Positions 10,001 to 18,867 are shown, numbered from the stretch's first letter. The stretch is DNA of 48,171 bases from an uncultured Clostridia bacterium (GCA_947628175.1 CANQZA010000008.1:1-48171); one strand, 5' to 3'. Made by a program: numbers and translations. Notes: generated from the sequence alone by a model not told the origin.

Positions 10001-10654
10001 AAGTTCAAGGAATTTTGCGGCTTTTTCACTCTGCTTTTTCAACGGTTCAACACGGCTTTCAAGCTCACCGAGTATATCAAGAAGCCTTACAAGATTTTCC
10101 TGTGCCTGATCAAGCCTTCTCGATGCGTCCGTTCTTTTATGACGAAAAAGGGAGATTCCGGCTGCTTCTTCAAAAAGCTCTCTTCTATCCTCATTTTTCT
10201 GAGAAATAATAGAATCTATTTTGCCCTGTCCTACCATGGAATAGCCGTCTGAGCCAAGTCCCGTATCCATAAAAAGCTCATGAATATCACGGCGGCGGAC
10301 TGTTTCACCGTCAATTTTATATTCACTTTCGCCTGATCGGTAATATCTGCGCGTAACGGTTACAAGCTCTCCCCTGTCCCTGAGCGTATTGTCAGAATTG
10401 TCAAGGGTGAGCTGCACCTGGGCAAAACCGAGCGCTTTTCTCGCCGAAGTACCGCCGAAAATGACATCCTCCATTTTCGAACCTCTCAGAGACTTTGTAC
10501 TCGTCTCACCGAGAACCCAGCGCACCGCATCAGATATATTGCTTTTCCCCGAACCGTTCGGACCGACAACGGCCGTAATTCCCTTGCCGAAGTTAAGCTC
10601 CGTTTTATCGGGAAAAGATTTGAAACCCTGCATTTCAAGTGTTCTTAATAGCAT
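7082..10654 (-). CDS. smc: Chromosome partition protein SMC
   Basis: Condensin-type ATPase that compacts and segregates the chromosome with ScpA and ScpB, neither of which is in the window. The 1190-residue length is typical. The N-terminal head has Walker A GPNGSGKS at 31-38 within the usual SDAVRWVLGE context and a Q-loop. Long coiled coils fill about 165-500 and 680-1020, and the hinge domain sits near 510-650 (VDNTFSVAVEVALGAAMQNIV, DGQVINPGGSMSGGS). The C-terminal head carries the ABC signature LFSGGEKSLAAMALLFS and Walker B with IYDEVEAALDD. Its ATG directly follows the radical SAM gene's stop codon. Identification is secure. Confidence 0.98.
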   Translation of the reverse strand: MLLRTLEMQGFKSFPDKTELNFGKGITAVVGPNGSGKSNISDAVRWVLGETSTKSLRGSKMEDVIFGGTSARKALGFAQVQLTLDNSDNTLRDRGELVTVTRRYYRSGESEYKIDGETVRRRDIHELFMDTGLGSDGYSMVGQGKIDSIISQKNEDRRELFEEAAGISLFRHKRTDASRRLDQAQENLVRLLDILGELESRVEPLKKQSEKAAKFLELSDEKKTLEIGVWINKINRFTNELREQEHRIDAANLSYENCEKELSDIEKEIEETLEKTALINTEVEQIRNTLKQLEEEALRRDGEVSVLQTSLSHNNETIERLKGDIGIADDSNVSIHLQIEEKTAFIEQSEKEIENKKEQLRKVTDEMNSLLSSNEEFSRLSVELNQRITALTLELSDCKVRCSRAVSSIDEIKSRSLVVDESIEKCENELSQVIKRKGESEENLGFLNDRIDESNNSMSGYRLRLKNKTDKVEKIRAEYEKINLELSQKRSKAKMLRDLEKNMDGFSGAVRAVMRQAQNKALSGIHGPLSQLINVDNTFSVAVEVALGAAMQNIVTTNEADAKRAIYYLKNNNLGRATFLPISAIKPRMLDEKGLDDCLGFVAIASDLVECKAEYKNIISNLLGRVVIVEDIDCAIEISKRYANRFKIVTVDGQVINPGGSMSGGSQVKGAGILSRGNMIDELNEEAKHLEQKAESLKAELKTAVEEANFAGAQLQGAEADLQQAKESLIRAQGEHNLILEKLDAVHAQLSLLKDEKDSADDRISYLEQENASAQKTADAIQKRIASSEKELADNAGNAQEIVEKREIYRQKSEKINLEIVTLVKDAQAAKMAVEELELRKSTQSDRVKTIEDEIKAIEDRNTALNLSIAEIKAQADQFRENAKDSERLVLEHIETRNELEKRSGELRILERNKGQEREKLSGELVRLDERKIAMRKEYDELNDMLFEQYELTKREAENLNIHIDDMTQAKKRLHEIKTAIKALGSINVGAIEEYKEVSQRYSFLKEQVDDVEKSKSELLKIIEDLTASMSEKFLEQFNKINNEFKVSFADFFGGGKGEIVLEQPDNCLESPIEIKIQPPGKSVQNINLFSGGEKSLAAMALLFSVLKVQPAPFCIYDEVEAALDDVNVERFAKYMRKMTDKTQFISITHRRGTMEEADVLYGVTMQEKGVSKLIKLQTAELAAQMGLEE

Positions 10655-11626
10655 TTATACAATCCTCAATTCGTCAACCTCAAGTTGATCGTCAATAACA
10701 ATTTTTAGAGTATATCCCCTTTTAACCAGGAGATTGATATTGCTCTTTTTGTTGCCCTTCAGTTTTGAAAGGGATCTTGAATTTACACTTATCTGGTATT
10801 CAGCAGGAGGTAATTCAAGAATTTTTCTGAGCATAATTTTTGATTTAACCATTTCACCGAAGCTCTCGTGAAATCCACCGCAAAGCATATTTTCGGTGAT
10901 ATCACGGCTTGCGTGAAGCCCGAGCCTTATAATTTTTATACCCGCACCCTCAAACATGGGAACAAGCCTCGCGCAAAGCTCTGCCGACTCCTCTGCGTTG
11001 AGCGGCATATACCTGCCGCTTTTATAAAGCTGTTCAAGATATGTATTTTTCAATACAACAGTCGGATAAATCCTTACGGTTCGAGGTGACAGGGAGATGA
11101 TATCCTGAGCTGTTTTAACCGCTTTTTCCTCTGTATCCTTATAAAGACCTGTCATCATTTGAAGTCCGAGCTCAAAACCGTATTCCTTTATGAGTGCCGA
11201 TGATTTTTTAATCTCATATGAGGTATGCCCTCTTAAATTCGCTTCAAGGACCTCATCGTCCATACTTTGTGCACCAAGTTCTATGCTTGTAACCGAGTAT
11301 GCTTTGAGCAGTTCAAGTATCTCATTATCAATATAATCAGGTCTTGTTGAAATTCTTATTCCCTTTACCGAGCCTTGCTTTACATATTCGTATGCAGCCG
11401 ATAAAAGTTCCGTCATATACACTCTCTCAATTGCCGTGAAAGAGCCGCCGAAAAAGGCAATTTCATACTCGTAATCTTTTCGATTTAACGCCGTGTTTAC
11501 TACCCTGCGAACATCATCTGCATCCGGCTGTTTTTGAACGCCCGTTATCGTTTTCTGGTTACAGAACGAGCACTGCTGCGGACAACCTCTGTGAGGAACA
11601 AAAATACTTATATTTCCTTTTTTCAT
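10655..11626 (-). CDS. Elp3-like radical SAM protein
   Basis: Radical SAM enzyme with a CPQQCSFC cluster motif (CxxxCxxC) at residues 15-22, followed by FFGGSFTAI, STRPDYI and ELGAQSMDDEVLEANLRGHT, the Elp3-like arrangement also seen in YhcC-type proteins. At 323 residues it lacks the C-terminal acetyltransferase domain of true Elp3. The C-terminal 50 residues (YQISVNSRSLSKLKGNKKSNINLLVKRGY) are Lys-rich and may touch RNA. A gene of this type is commonly found between rnc and smc in Clostridia; its substrate is not known to me, and a tRNA or rRNA modification is only a guess from the family. It overlaps the rnc stop by 4 nt and abuts smc. Confidence 0.85.
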   Translation of the reverse strand: MKKGNISIFVPHRGCPQQCSFCNQKTITGVQKQPDADDVRRVVNTALNRKDYEYEIAFFGGSFTAIERVYMTELLSAAYEYVKQGSVKGIRISTRPDYIDNEILELLKAYSVTSIELGAQSMDDEVLEANLRGHTSYEIKKSSALIKEYGFELGLQMMTGLYKDTEEKAVKTAQDIISLSPRTVRIYPTVVLKNTYLEQLYKSGRYMPLNAEESAELCARLVPMFEGAGIKIIRLGLHASRDITENMLCGGFHESFGEMVKSKIMLRKILELPPAEYQISVNSRSLSKLKGNKKSNINLLVKRGYTLKIVIDDQLEVDELRIV

Positions 11627-12294
11627 AATCCCATCAACTTGAGTGCCTCTTTTGCAGCCTCCTGCTCGGCGCTTTTTTTGCTTTTGCCCTTTCCGCGTCC
11701 AATCACATTTGAATTGAGATGAACCTCAACTTCAAATACCTTATTGTGGTCGGGACCACTTTCACCTACAAGAACATAATTGACATTCTCATCGGGATTC
11801 TGCTGCACAACTTCCTGAAGTGTTGTTTTGTAATCCTTAAAGCTTATATGGTGGGTGTCAAGTGCAGGGCCTAAAAAGGAGAGAATAAACCTTTGAGCCT
11901 GTTCAAATCCGCCATCAAGGTATATTGCCGCAATGAGCGCCTCAAAAGCATTTTCGAGAATGGAGGGGCGATCAGCTCCTCCTGTATTGATTTCCCCTTT
12001 GCCGAGAAACAGATCATTGCCAAGATTGATTTGCCTTGCAAAGGAGGAAAGACTTTCCGTACACACAAGAGACGAGCGCAGTTTTGACAGCTCGCCCTCG
12101 GGCATATCGGGATATTTTTTATAAAGAAACTGGGCAGATACAATTGAAAGCACCGCATCGCCTAAAAATTCCATTCTTTCATTAGATCTGAATTTACTGT
12201 GCCTCTCATTTGCAAAGGAGGAATGGGTGAGTGCCTCATTCAGATATTCACGGTTACGAAAAGAATAACCAATTCGTTGCTCAAGAGTTTTCAT
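11623..12294 (-). CDS. rnc: Ribonuclease III
   Basis: Double-strand-specific endoribonuclease that processes rRNA precursors and structured mRNAs. The catalytic signature NERMEFLGDAVLSIV is near residues 38-52, with a second acidic cluster ENAFEALIAAIYLDGGF near 117-133. The dsRNA-binding domain covers about 155-223 (DYKTTLQEVVQQ...KKSAEQEAAKEALKLMGL). The 223-residue length is normal. The ATG shares one base with the plsX stop (TAATG), indicating translational coupling, and its stop overlaps the next start (ATGA). Confidence 0.97.
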   Translation of the reverse strand: MKTLEQRIGYSFRNREYLNEALTHSSFANERHSKFRSNERMEFLGDAVLSIVSAQFLYKKYPDMPEGELSKLRSSLVCTESLSSFARQINLGNDLFLGKGEINTGGADRPSILENAFEALIAAIYLDGGFEQAQRFILSFLGPALDTHHISFKDYKTTLQEVVQQNPDENVNYVLVGESGPDHNKVFEVEVHLNSNVIGRGKGKSKKSAEQEAAKEALKLMGL

Positions 12295-13289
12295 TACTGA
12301 GTAACTTCCTTTAATGATTTTTCGATTTTTTCTATAAAATTGTTTTCCAAAAACCAGACCGCCTGCTTTATGGCATTTTTAAAGGTTTTTGCATCGGAGG
12401 AGCCATGTGCTTTGATAACGGGCTTTTTGACACCCAGAAGAACCGCACCGCCGTATTCTTTATAATCAAACTGCTTTTTCATATCGTCAATGCCCTTTTT
12501 TACACCGAGATACGACAGCTTTGTCAAGGTGCTTTTCATAAATACATCCTTAATGCCGTTCATAAGCACCTTTGCGACACCTTCATATGTTTTCAGTATA
12601 ATATTGCCGGTAAAGCCGTCTGACACAATAACATCGGCATCACCGAACGGTATCTGCCTTCCCTCAATATTTCCGATAAAATTATATGGAGCGTCCTTCA
12701 TAAGCGCATATGCTTCCCGTATAAGCGGAGTACCCTTTGTTGACTCCTCACCGTTGTTTGCAAGTGCAACCCTTGGATTTTCATATTTGAGAATATGTCT
12801 CATATACAAATCGCCCATACTGCCGAACTGGTATAAAAATTCGGGTCTGCACTCGGAATTCGCTCCGCAGTCAATAAGAAGTATCGGTTTTTTTGCGCTC
12901 GGCATAATGGTTGCTATCGCTGGTCTTTTTATACCCTTGATTCTTTTAGTAATCAGCGTTGCTCCGACCGTAACGGCTCCTGTGTTACCCGCACTTACAA
13001 ATGCATCTCCCTTGCCCGCGTTGAGCAGGGCAAAACCCTTTGCCATAGAGGAATCGGCTTTGGATTTCATAACAGATTTTGCGTCGTCGTGCATTGTGAT
13101 AACGCTTTGGGCATCAACAATTTCCGTTCTTTTCAATGTGATATTGTTCTGCCTCACGCACTGCTCAATTTCTTCTCTGTTTCCGACGAGCACAATGTTA
13201 AGTAAATATTCGTCAACAGCAAGCATCGCACCCTTGATTATTTCAAGCGGTGCATTGTCTCCTCCAAAAGCATCAACAATAATTTTCAT
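12294..13289 (-). CDS. plsX: Phosphate acyltransferase PlsX
   Basis: Converts acyl-ACP to acyl-phosphate, the first step of membrane phospholipid synthesis through PlsY; a peripheral membrane enzyme. The 331 residues begin MKIIVDAFGGDNAP, the family opening. AGNTGAVTVGATLI, KRPAIATIMPS, LIDCGANSECRPEFLYQFGSMGDLYM and VSDGFTGNIILKTYEGVAKVL follow in the usual order. In many Bacillota an acyl carrier protein gene lies between plsX and rnc; here plsX touches rnc directly, so acpP must be elsewhere. It is 2 nt from trmFO. Confidence 0.97.
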   Translation of the reverse strand: MKIIVDAFGGDNAPLEIIKGAMLAVDEYLLNIVLVGNREEIEQCVRQNNITLKRTEIVDAQSVITMHDDAKSVMKSKADSSMAKGFALLNAGKGDAFVSAGNTGAVTVGATLITKRIKGIKRPAIATIMPSAKKPILLIDCGANSECRPEFLYQFGSMGDLYMRHILKYENPRVALANNGEESTKGTPLIREAYALMKDAPYNFIGNIEGRQIPFGDADVIVSDGFTGNIILKTYEGVAKVLMNGIKDVFMKSTLTKLSYLGVKKGIDDMKKQFDYKEYGGAVLLGVKKPVIKAHGSSDAKTFKNAIKQAVWFLENNFIEKIEKSLKEVTQ

Positions 13290-13291
13290 GT

Positions 13292-14584
13292 TTACAAACT
13301 CTCCATTGATGTGTCCAGCGAGCTCAGCGCTCTCTCAGACAGTGCCTTGTATCTTTCTTTTTTATCTTTTATTTTCGGCTCTATGGGAGGCAGAATACCG
13401 AAATTCGCACCTAAAGGTTGAAAATTTTTTACGCTTGTATCACTGATGTATTCACTCAATGCACCGAGCATGGTATCATTTTTTAATACAAACGGAGATT
13501 TATTTTCTGCCCTTCTCACAGCATTGATACCGGCAAGAATACCGCTTGATGCCGATTCCATATATCCCTCAACACCGGTGATTTGACCGGCAAAAAATAT
13601 GTTAGGATTTTTCTTCAATGAAAAATCGCTGTTTAAAAGCTGAGGCGAATTTATAAATGAGTTTCTGTGCATTACGCCGTATCGAACAAACTCTGCATTT
13701 TCAAGCCCCGGTATCATGGAAAATACTCTTTTCTGCTCGCCGAATTTCAAATTTGTCTGAAAGCCGACAAGATTAAACATTGTGCCCTTTGCATTTTCAC
13801 GGCGAAGCTGAACGCACGCCCATGGTCTGTGCCCCGTATCGGGATCAACAAGTCCCACCGGCTTCATAGGACCGAAGCGAGGAGCGTCAAATCCGCGTTT
13901 TGCGAGTTTTTCAATTGGCATGCATCCCTCATACACATCAAAATCGTGTATCACGGAACTCTTTGCATGAATGAGTTCATTTATAAATTTTTCATATTCG
14001 TCCTTATTGAACGGGCAGTTAAAATAATCATCACCGCCGCGGTCGTACCGTGATGCGCTGAAAACCCTGCTCATATCAATGCTGCGGGCAGTTACAATAG
14101 GTGCTGCCGCATCATAAAAGGAAAGGTAATTTCCTGTAATCAGCTTTATATTTTCGGCAAGAGCACCATCCGTCAAAGGTCCTGTTGCAACAATAATCAG
14201 CGTATCATCAGACTCGATTTTTTCAACAATCTTGTTTACAACAGTTATATTTTTATGTGTTTTGATTTTATCGGTAATTTTTTTGGAAAATTCATTTCTG
14301 TCTACAGCGAGAGCGCCCCCGGCAGGGACTGCACATTCCCTTGCAATGGGAACGGTTAAAGAACCGAGACGATTCATCTCTTCCTTAAGCAAGCCGGCGG
14401 CACTTTCTATTCTCATCGCTTTCAATGAATTTGAACAGACAAGCTCCGCAAACAAATCCGTTTTATGCGCAGGCGAATGATTTAAAGGCTTCATCTCATA
14501 AAGCGCGACATCATATCCTGCCTGCGCTATATGCCATGCGGCTTCTACGCCTGCAAGACCTGCTCCTATAACCTTGAATTTCAT
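13292..14584 (-). CDS. trmFO: Folate-dependent tRNA (uracil-54-C5)-methyltransferase TrmFO
   Basis: FAD enzyme that makes ribothymidine-54 in the tRNA T-loop using methylene-tetrahydrofolate. The Rossmann dinucleotide motif GAGLAGVEAAWHIAQAG is at 7-23, followed by YEMKPLNHSPAHKTDLFAELVCSNSLK, the hallmark of TrmFO (Gid). Family blocks TNLKFGEQKRVFSMIPGLENAEFVRYGVMHRNSFI and FFAGQITGVEGYMESASSG come later. At 430 residues it is of normal length. It overlaps the topA stop by 4 nt (ATGA); dprA-topA-trmFO is a classic Bacillota cluster. Confidence 0.97.
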   Translation of the reverse strand: MKFKVIGAGLAGVEAAWHIAQAGYDVALYEMKPLNHSPAHKTDLFAELVCSNSLKAMRIESAAGLLKEEMNRLGSLTVPIARECAVPAGGALAVDRNEFSKKITDKIKTHKNITVVNKIVEKIESDDTLIIVATGPLTDGALAENIKLITGNYLSFYDAAAPIVTARSIDMSRVFSASRYDRGGDDYFNCPFNKDEYEKFINELIHAKSSVIHDFDVYEGCMPIEKLAKRGFDAPRFGPMKPVGLVDPDTGHRPWACVQLRRENAKGTMFNLVGFQTNLKFGEQKRVFSMIPGLENAEFVRYGVMHRNSFINSPQLLNSDFSLKKNPNIFFAGQITGVEGYMESASSGILAGINAVRRAENKSPFVLKNDTMLGALSEYISDTSVKNFQPLGANFGILPPIEPKIKDKKERYKALSERALSSLDTSMESL

Positions 14585-16689
14585 AATGATTCTTCGTCCG
14601 TTTTCTTCTTTTTCAAGGCAGGCTTTGTAAAACCGCAGCCCTCCGTGTCAGGGCAGTAAAGGACATTGCCCCTGCGCCTGAAAAGCGATTTTGAACACTT
14701 TGGACAAATCTCATCTGACGGGGCGTCCCATGTCATAAAATTACATTGCGGATAATTTGAACAGCCGAAAAATGATGTTCCGCGCTTTGTTTTCTTTTCA
14801 ATAACATCACCGCCGCACTCCGGACACTTTGCCTTTGTTTTATACACAAGCGGTTTTGTATTCTTACATTCAGGATAACCGGGGCAAGCGAGGAATTTAC
14901 CGAATCTGCCTACCTTGATAACCATATTTCTGCCGCATTTTTCGCAGATAACATCCGTTTCCTCTTCCTTGAGTTTAATTTTAACACCCTGCATTTCAGC
15001 TTTTGCTTTTTCAAGAGGCTTTTCAAAGTCGTCATAATACAGCCGTATCATATCCTTATAATTCTTTTCTCCGCTGTCAATTTTATCAAGATCGGCCTCC
15101 ATTTTTGAGGTGTATTTTACATTTACTATGTTAGGCATTTTATCCTCAAGAAGATTTATAACTGCCTCACCGAGCTCTGTCGGCACAAACTGTTTACCAT
15201 CGCGTTTTACATACTCCCTGTTGAGAATCGTTGATGTTATGGTAACATATGTCGAAGGGCGTCCTACACCGTTTTCCTCAAGAGCTTTTGTAAGCGACGC
15301 CTCGGTATATCTTGCGGGAGGTTGGGTGAAGTGCTGATTGCCGAGAATGCTCTTGAGTTTCAGAACATCACCCTGCTTCATTGCAGGAAGCGAAGAGGCA
15401 GAATCCGTCTTTTCTTCGTCGCCTTTTTCCTCATAAAGAGCAGTAAAGCCGTCAAATTTGACTGTATAACCGGTTGCCGTAAAAAGGTACCCGTTGGCAG
15501 AAATCTCTATTTTCATTGTCTCCTGAAGGCAGACCTCCATAAGAGACGCAATAAACCTCTCCCAGACAAGCTTATATATCTTGTACTGGTCGGTCGTCAG
15601 GTATTGCTTAACCGAATCGGGCGTAACATTCGGCATGGATGGTCTTATCGCCTCATGTCCGTCCTGTATATTGCTCTTAGATTTAAAATATCTCGGCTTT
15701 TTAGGAAGATACTTTTCACCGTAGGTATCAAGAATATACTGATTTCCCGCTGCCCTTGCCTCCTCGGAAATACGCAGGGAGTCTGTTCTCATATATGTTA
15801 TGAGACCGACCGTTCCGAGTTCACCCGCATCAACACCCTCATAAAGCTCCTGCGCCGCTTTCATTGTCCTTCTTGCCTGAAAAGAGAGCCGGCGTGAAGC
15901 CTCCTGCTGAAGTGTGGAGGTTATAAACGGAGGAGTGGGACTTTTTTTTCTGCTGCCTTTTTTAACGCCCGTTACTATAAACTCAGCATTCTCAAGCTCT
16001 GCGAGAATTTTGTCGCTGTGCTCCTTATTTTCAATTTTTATCTTTTCCTTTTCCCTGCCATAAAGCGAAGCGGAAAACGCCTTTCTTTCAGGAGGATTTG
16101 TAAATTTCGCGTCAATCGACCAGTACTCCTCCGGTTTGAAAGCCCTTATTTCCTCCTCGCGATCAACAATCAGTCTGAGTGCGACCGACTGAACTCTTCC
16201 CGCCGACAAACCTCTTCTTATTTTCTGCGATATAAACGGTGAGAGCTTATACCCTATCAGTCTGTCCAGAATTCTTCTTGCCTGCTGCGCATTTACAAAA
16301 TCAATGTCGATTGCTCTTGGCTGAGCCATTCCGCTTTTTACGCCGTTTTTTGTAATTTCATTGAAGGTTACTCTGTTTTTGTCGTTCATATCAAGATCAA
16401 GCAGCGTTGCCAGATGCCATGATATAGCCTCTCCTTCGCGGTCAGGGTCCGTTGCGAGATATACATAATCAGCCGAATCGGCTTTCTTTTTTAGATCTTT
16501 TACAAAATTTTCCTTTCCCTTAATAATTGCATATTTCGGTTCAAAATCATTTGCAATATCAACACTGAGTCTTGCCGCGGGCAAATCTCTGACATGACCC
16601 ATTGAAGCAATAACCTCATATCCTCTTCCGAGATAGCCTTTTATATTTTTTGCCTTTGCAGGCGACTCAACGATAACTAACTTAGACAT
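14581..16689 (-). CDS. topA: DNA topoisomerase I
   Basis: Type IA topoisomerase that relaxes negative supercoils by single-strand passage. The 702 residues contain an N-terminal TOPRIM domain (LVIVESPAKAKNIKGYLG at 4-21; DPDREGEAISWHL near 82), QQARRILDRLIGYKLSP, and the active-site Tyr in GLITYMRTDSLRIS near residue 300. Three C-terminal zinc-binding modules follow: CEKCGR...CPGYPECK, CPECGG...CSNYPQCN and CPKCSK...CPDTEGC. The last has a longer second spacing and begins the Lys-rich tail KKKKTDEESL. It lies 12 nt after dprA. Confidence 0.98.
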   Translation of the reverse strand: MSKLVIVESPAKAKNIKGYLGRGYEVIASMGHVRDLPAARLSVDIANDFEPKYAIIKGKENFVKDLKKKADSADYVYLATDPDREGEAISWHLATLLDLDMNDKNRVTFNEITKNGVKSGMAQPRAIDIDFVNAQQARRILDRLIGYKLSPFISQKIRRGLSAGRVQSVALRLIVDREEEIRAFKPEEYWSIDAKFTNPPERKAFSASLYGREKEKIKIENKEHSDKILAELENAEFIVTGVKKGSRKKSPTPPFITSTLQQEASRRLSFQARRTMKAAQELYEGVDAGELGTVGLITYMRTDSLRISEEARAAGNQYILDTYGEKYLPKKPRYFKSKSNIQDGHEAIRPSMPNVTPDSVKQYLTTDQYKIYKLVWERFIASLMEVCLQETMKIEISANGYLFTATGYTVKFDGFTALYEEKGDEEKTDSASSLPAMKQGDVLKLKSILGNQHFTQPPARYTEASLTKALEENGVGRPSTYVTITSTILNREYVKRDGKQFVPTELGEAVINLLEDKMPNIVNVKYTSKMEADLDKIDSGEKNYKDMIRLYYDDFEKPLEKAKAEMQGVKIKLKEEETDVICEKCGRNMVIKVGRFGKFLACPGYPECKNTKPLVYKTKAKCPECGGDVIEKKTKRGTSFFGCSNYPQCNFMTWDAPSDEICPKCSKSLFRRRGNVLYCPDTEGCGFTKPALKKKKTDEESL

Positions 16690-16701
16690 ATTTTTTTCCT
16701 T

Positions 16702-17907
16702 TCAGGATAATTTGTATCTTTTGCCGGAGGCACTTTTAATCATATCAAGTATTTCAAGCTGCGTCAGCGCCGCTACAACCTCGCTGCTTGCAAGACCTGT
16801 TTTTTCGATTATTATATCAATATGCACATATTCCTCACTCAAAGCATCATAAACCGTTTTAACGCCTTTTGAGAGTGTACTTTTATTTTTTTCTCTTTCA
16901 AGACGCTTTTGTCTCCCGATCTCAAGATTGTCAAAGGAGTATTTGTCCTCCTGCTTTTCAATATTCGCTTCAAATGAATGATGATCGGCAATAAGTTCAT
17001 CAATACTGCTGACTTTTGAAATATCTATACTGTCAAAGCGATTTGCATAACAATCAAGAATCTGAGACGGTCTGGTGGCAACAAGTGCACCGTCTTCAAT
17101 CAGCTTATTGGTTCCTGCAAAATCCGTTGAAAGAACAGACGCCGGAATGGCAAAAACATCTCTCCCCTGCTCCAGAGCAAAATTCGCAGTGATAAGACTT
17201 CCGCTTTTAAGACCCGCCTCCGTCACAAGAACTCCGAGAGACAGACCGCTTATGATTCTGTTTCTCAAAGGAAATGTTCTGCGCCCAGCATTTGTAAAGG
17301 GAGGATATTCTGTCACAAGTGCACCGTTTTCTTTGATGGATTTTCTGAGGGGTGAATTTTCCATCAAATATTTTGTTCCGAGACCGCAGCCCAAAACGGC
17401 AATCGTTTTACCTCCCGCCATAAGCGCACCCTTATGAGCAGCCGTATCAACGCCGAGCGCTCCGCCGCTTACAACAACAGCACCTACCTGTGCAATCCCT
17501 TTGCTCATTATGTGCGTAACCTTGATTGCATATTCGCTTGCCTTTCTGGTTCCGACAATTCCTATCGTAACAAGATTGTCAATATCAGGCAAAGTACCGT
17601 CAACATACAGCACGGCAGGCGGATTATATATTTCTTTGAGCCTGTTCGGATATGCTTCGTCCTCAAAATCAATGATCTGCCAGCCGTTTTTGTCACAGGT
17701 ATATATAATTTCATCTATATCCGTGAGTTTTGTCTGTTCAAGGCAATTTATATTCTTTGAGGTCAGTGCGGGGCTCATTCTCCACTCAAGTATATTTGCA
17801 TTATAAAGCTTTTCGGCACTGCCGAATTCCTCGATTATTCTGTTGATACAAGCACCCTCACCGAGAGCCCTCTGCAACCAGAGCCAGTATCTTCGCTTAT
17901 TGCTCAT
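16702..17907 (-). CDS. dprA: DNA-processing protein DprA
   Basis: Binds incoming single-stranded DNA and loads RecA during natural transformation; also widespread outside competent species. The Rossmann-like core shows GIVGTRKASEYAIKVTHIMSKGIAQ, VVSGGALGVDTAAHKGAL, TIAVLGCGLG, SPLRKSIKENGALVTEYPPF and SGLSLGVLVTEAGLKSGSLITA in order. A winged helix follows at the C-terminus (VYDALSEEYVHIDIII...LEILDMIKSASGKRYKLS). The ATG at 17907 has GGGAGA 6-7 nt upstream, and I prefer it to the in-frame GTG at 17922. It overlaps the preceding methyltransferase stop by 4 nt. No other competence genes are in the window. Confidence 0.96.
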   Translation of the reverse strand: MSNKRRYWLWLQRALGEGACINRIIEEFGSAEKLYNANILEWRMSPALTSKNINCLEQTKLTDIDEIIYTCDKNGWQIIDFEDEAYPNRLKEIYNPPAVLYVDGTLPDIDNLVTIGIVGTRKASEYAIKVTHIMSKGIAQVGAVVVSGGALGVDTAAHKGALMAGGKTIAVLGCGLGTKYLMENSPLRKSIKENGALVTEYPPFTNAGRRTFPLRNRIISGLSLGVLVTEAGLKSGSLITANFALEQGRDVFAIPASVLSTDFAGTNKLIEDGALVATRPSQILDCYANRFDSIDISKVSSIDELIADHHSFEANIEKQEDKYSFDNLEIGRQKRLEREKNKSTLSKGVKTVYDALSEEYVHIDIIIEKTGLASSEVVAALTQLEILDMIKSASGKRYKLS

Positions 17908-18680
17908 CGAAGCATCTCCCACATTAGTATAGAGGCGGCAACCGAAGCATTGAGGCTTTCGGCTCTTCCGGGCATCGGTATGGTAATCAGCTTACTGCAA
18001 ACAGACAAAACTTCTTTGCTTATGCCGTTTGCTTCGTTACCTATAATACATATTGACGATCCGCTAAAATCTGTATCTGTCAGCTTTTCAGCGTCAGAAT
18101 CGGGAACAGCCGCGTAAATATGAAAACCGCTGTTTTCCGCGTGTAACAGAAAATCAGGCAGATTTTCCGTTTCCATTACCTGAATACGCAGCATGGAACC
18201 CATTGAGGCCCTTAAAGCTTTCGGATTATAGATATCACAGCCGCCGCATATAATCATCCCGTCCATTCCCAGTGCCTCGGCAGTACGCGAAATCGCGCCG
18301 AGATTTCCGGGATCTTGGACATGATCAAGGGCGATATACTTCTTCCCCGTCAGGGAGGAAAATGTATTTTCTTTTATTTTGCACACGGCAAAAATTCCTT
18401 GCGGATTGTCGGTATCCGTAATTTTATCACAGATTTCTTCTGATATGATAAAAGATTTTTCGCTTTTTTGAACCATTGCATCCGCAGCTTTTTTATTTTT
18501 ATCAAACTGCGTCTGCGTTATGAGAAAATATTTTATATCATAAAACGAATTAAGGACATCAAAAACAAGTCTTTCTCCCTCAATGACGAAGAGTCCCCGG
18601 GCTCTGCGCTGTTTGGAGGAGGAAAGAAGCTTTTTAATGTCCTTTATCAGATTATTATTTTTACCTGTGATTTTTTCCAT
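17904..18680 (-). CDS. TrmH/SpoU-family 2'-O-ribose RNA methyltransferase
   Basis: SPOUT-class methyltransferase, a trefoil-knot enzyme that 2'-O-methylates tRNA or rRNA. The three family motifs are visible: ALDHVQDPGNLGAISRTAEALGMDG (motif 1), IIGNEANGIS (motif 2) and ITIPMPGRAESLNASVAASILMWEML (motif 3, the knot). The N-terminal 90 residues form the L30e-like substrate-binding domain (RRARGLFVIEGERLV). The ATG at 18680 has GGAG 7 nt upstream; the in-frame TTG at 18692 overlaps that site and is rejected. It is the first gene of the 18-kb minus-strand run, about 68 nt after a good promoter. The exact RNA target cannot be assigned. Confidence 0.92.
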   Translation of the reverse strand: MEKITGKNNNLIKDIKKLLSSSKQRRARGLFVIEGERLVFDVLNSFYDIKYFLITQTQFDKNKKAADAMVQKSEKSFIISEEICDKITDTDNPQGIFAVCKIKENTFSSLTGKKYIALDHVQDPGNLGAISRTAEALGMDGMIICGGCDIYNPKALRASMGSMLRIQVMETENLPDFLLHAENSGFHIYAAVPDSDAEKLTDTDFSGSSICIIGNEANGISKEVLSVCSKLITIPMPGRAESLNASVAASILMWEMLR

Positions 18681-18754
18681 ACACAACTCCAAAAAAGCGT
18701 GCCAATAATTTATATAAGTTTAAAGAAATCACTGACTGTATTCAAATTATTAAT

Positions 18755-18783
18755 ATATTACATTAATATAGAAAAAATTTCAA
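18755..18783 (-). promoter_or_regulatory. Probable sigma-A promoter of the 16-gene operon
   Basis: On the minus strand, TTGAAA (18778-18783) is followed after exactly 17 nt by TAATAT (18755-18760). It lies in an AT-rich 175-nt gap downstream of the rplT terminator and 75 nt before the first start codon of the long run at 18680. No other strong promoter is obvious further into the run, but internal promoters cannot be excluded. Confidence 0.65.
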
Positions 18784-18823
18784 TAGTAAAAATAAAAAAT
18801 ACATCGGGCTTTATATAAAAACA

Positions 18824-18847
18824 GAACGCCGTTAAATAGCAGCGTTC
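18824..18847 (-). terminator. Rho-independent terminator after rplT
   Basis: On the minus strand, GAACGC (18842-18847) and GCGTTC (18824-18829) form a stem around a 12-nt loop 21 nt after the rplT stop codon, followed by TGTTTTTATAT. It closes the infC-rpmI-rplT transcript. The stem is only 6-7 bp, so some read-through is possible. Confidence 0.6.
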
Positions 18848-18867
18848 CGAAATTTACAATTATTAAG

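Noticed and set aside
12490..13446. A 318-codon plus-strand open frame
   Set aside because: It is the antisense shadow of plsX and trmFO; both minus-strand proteins are full-length and well conserved.
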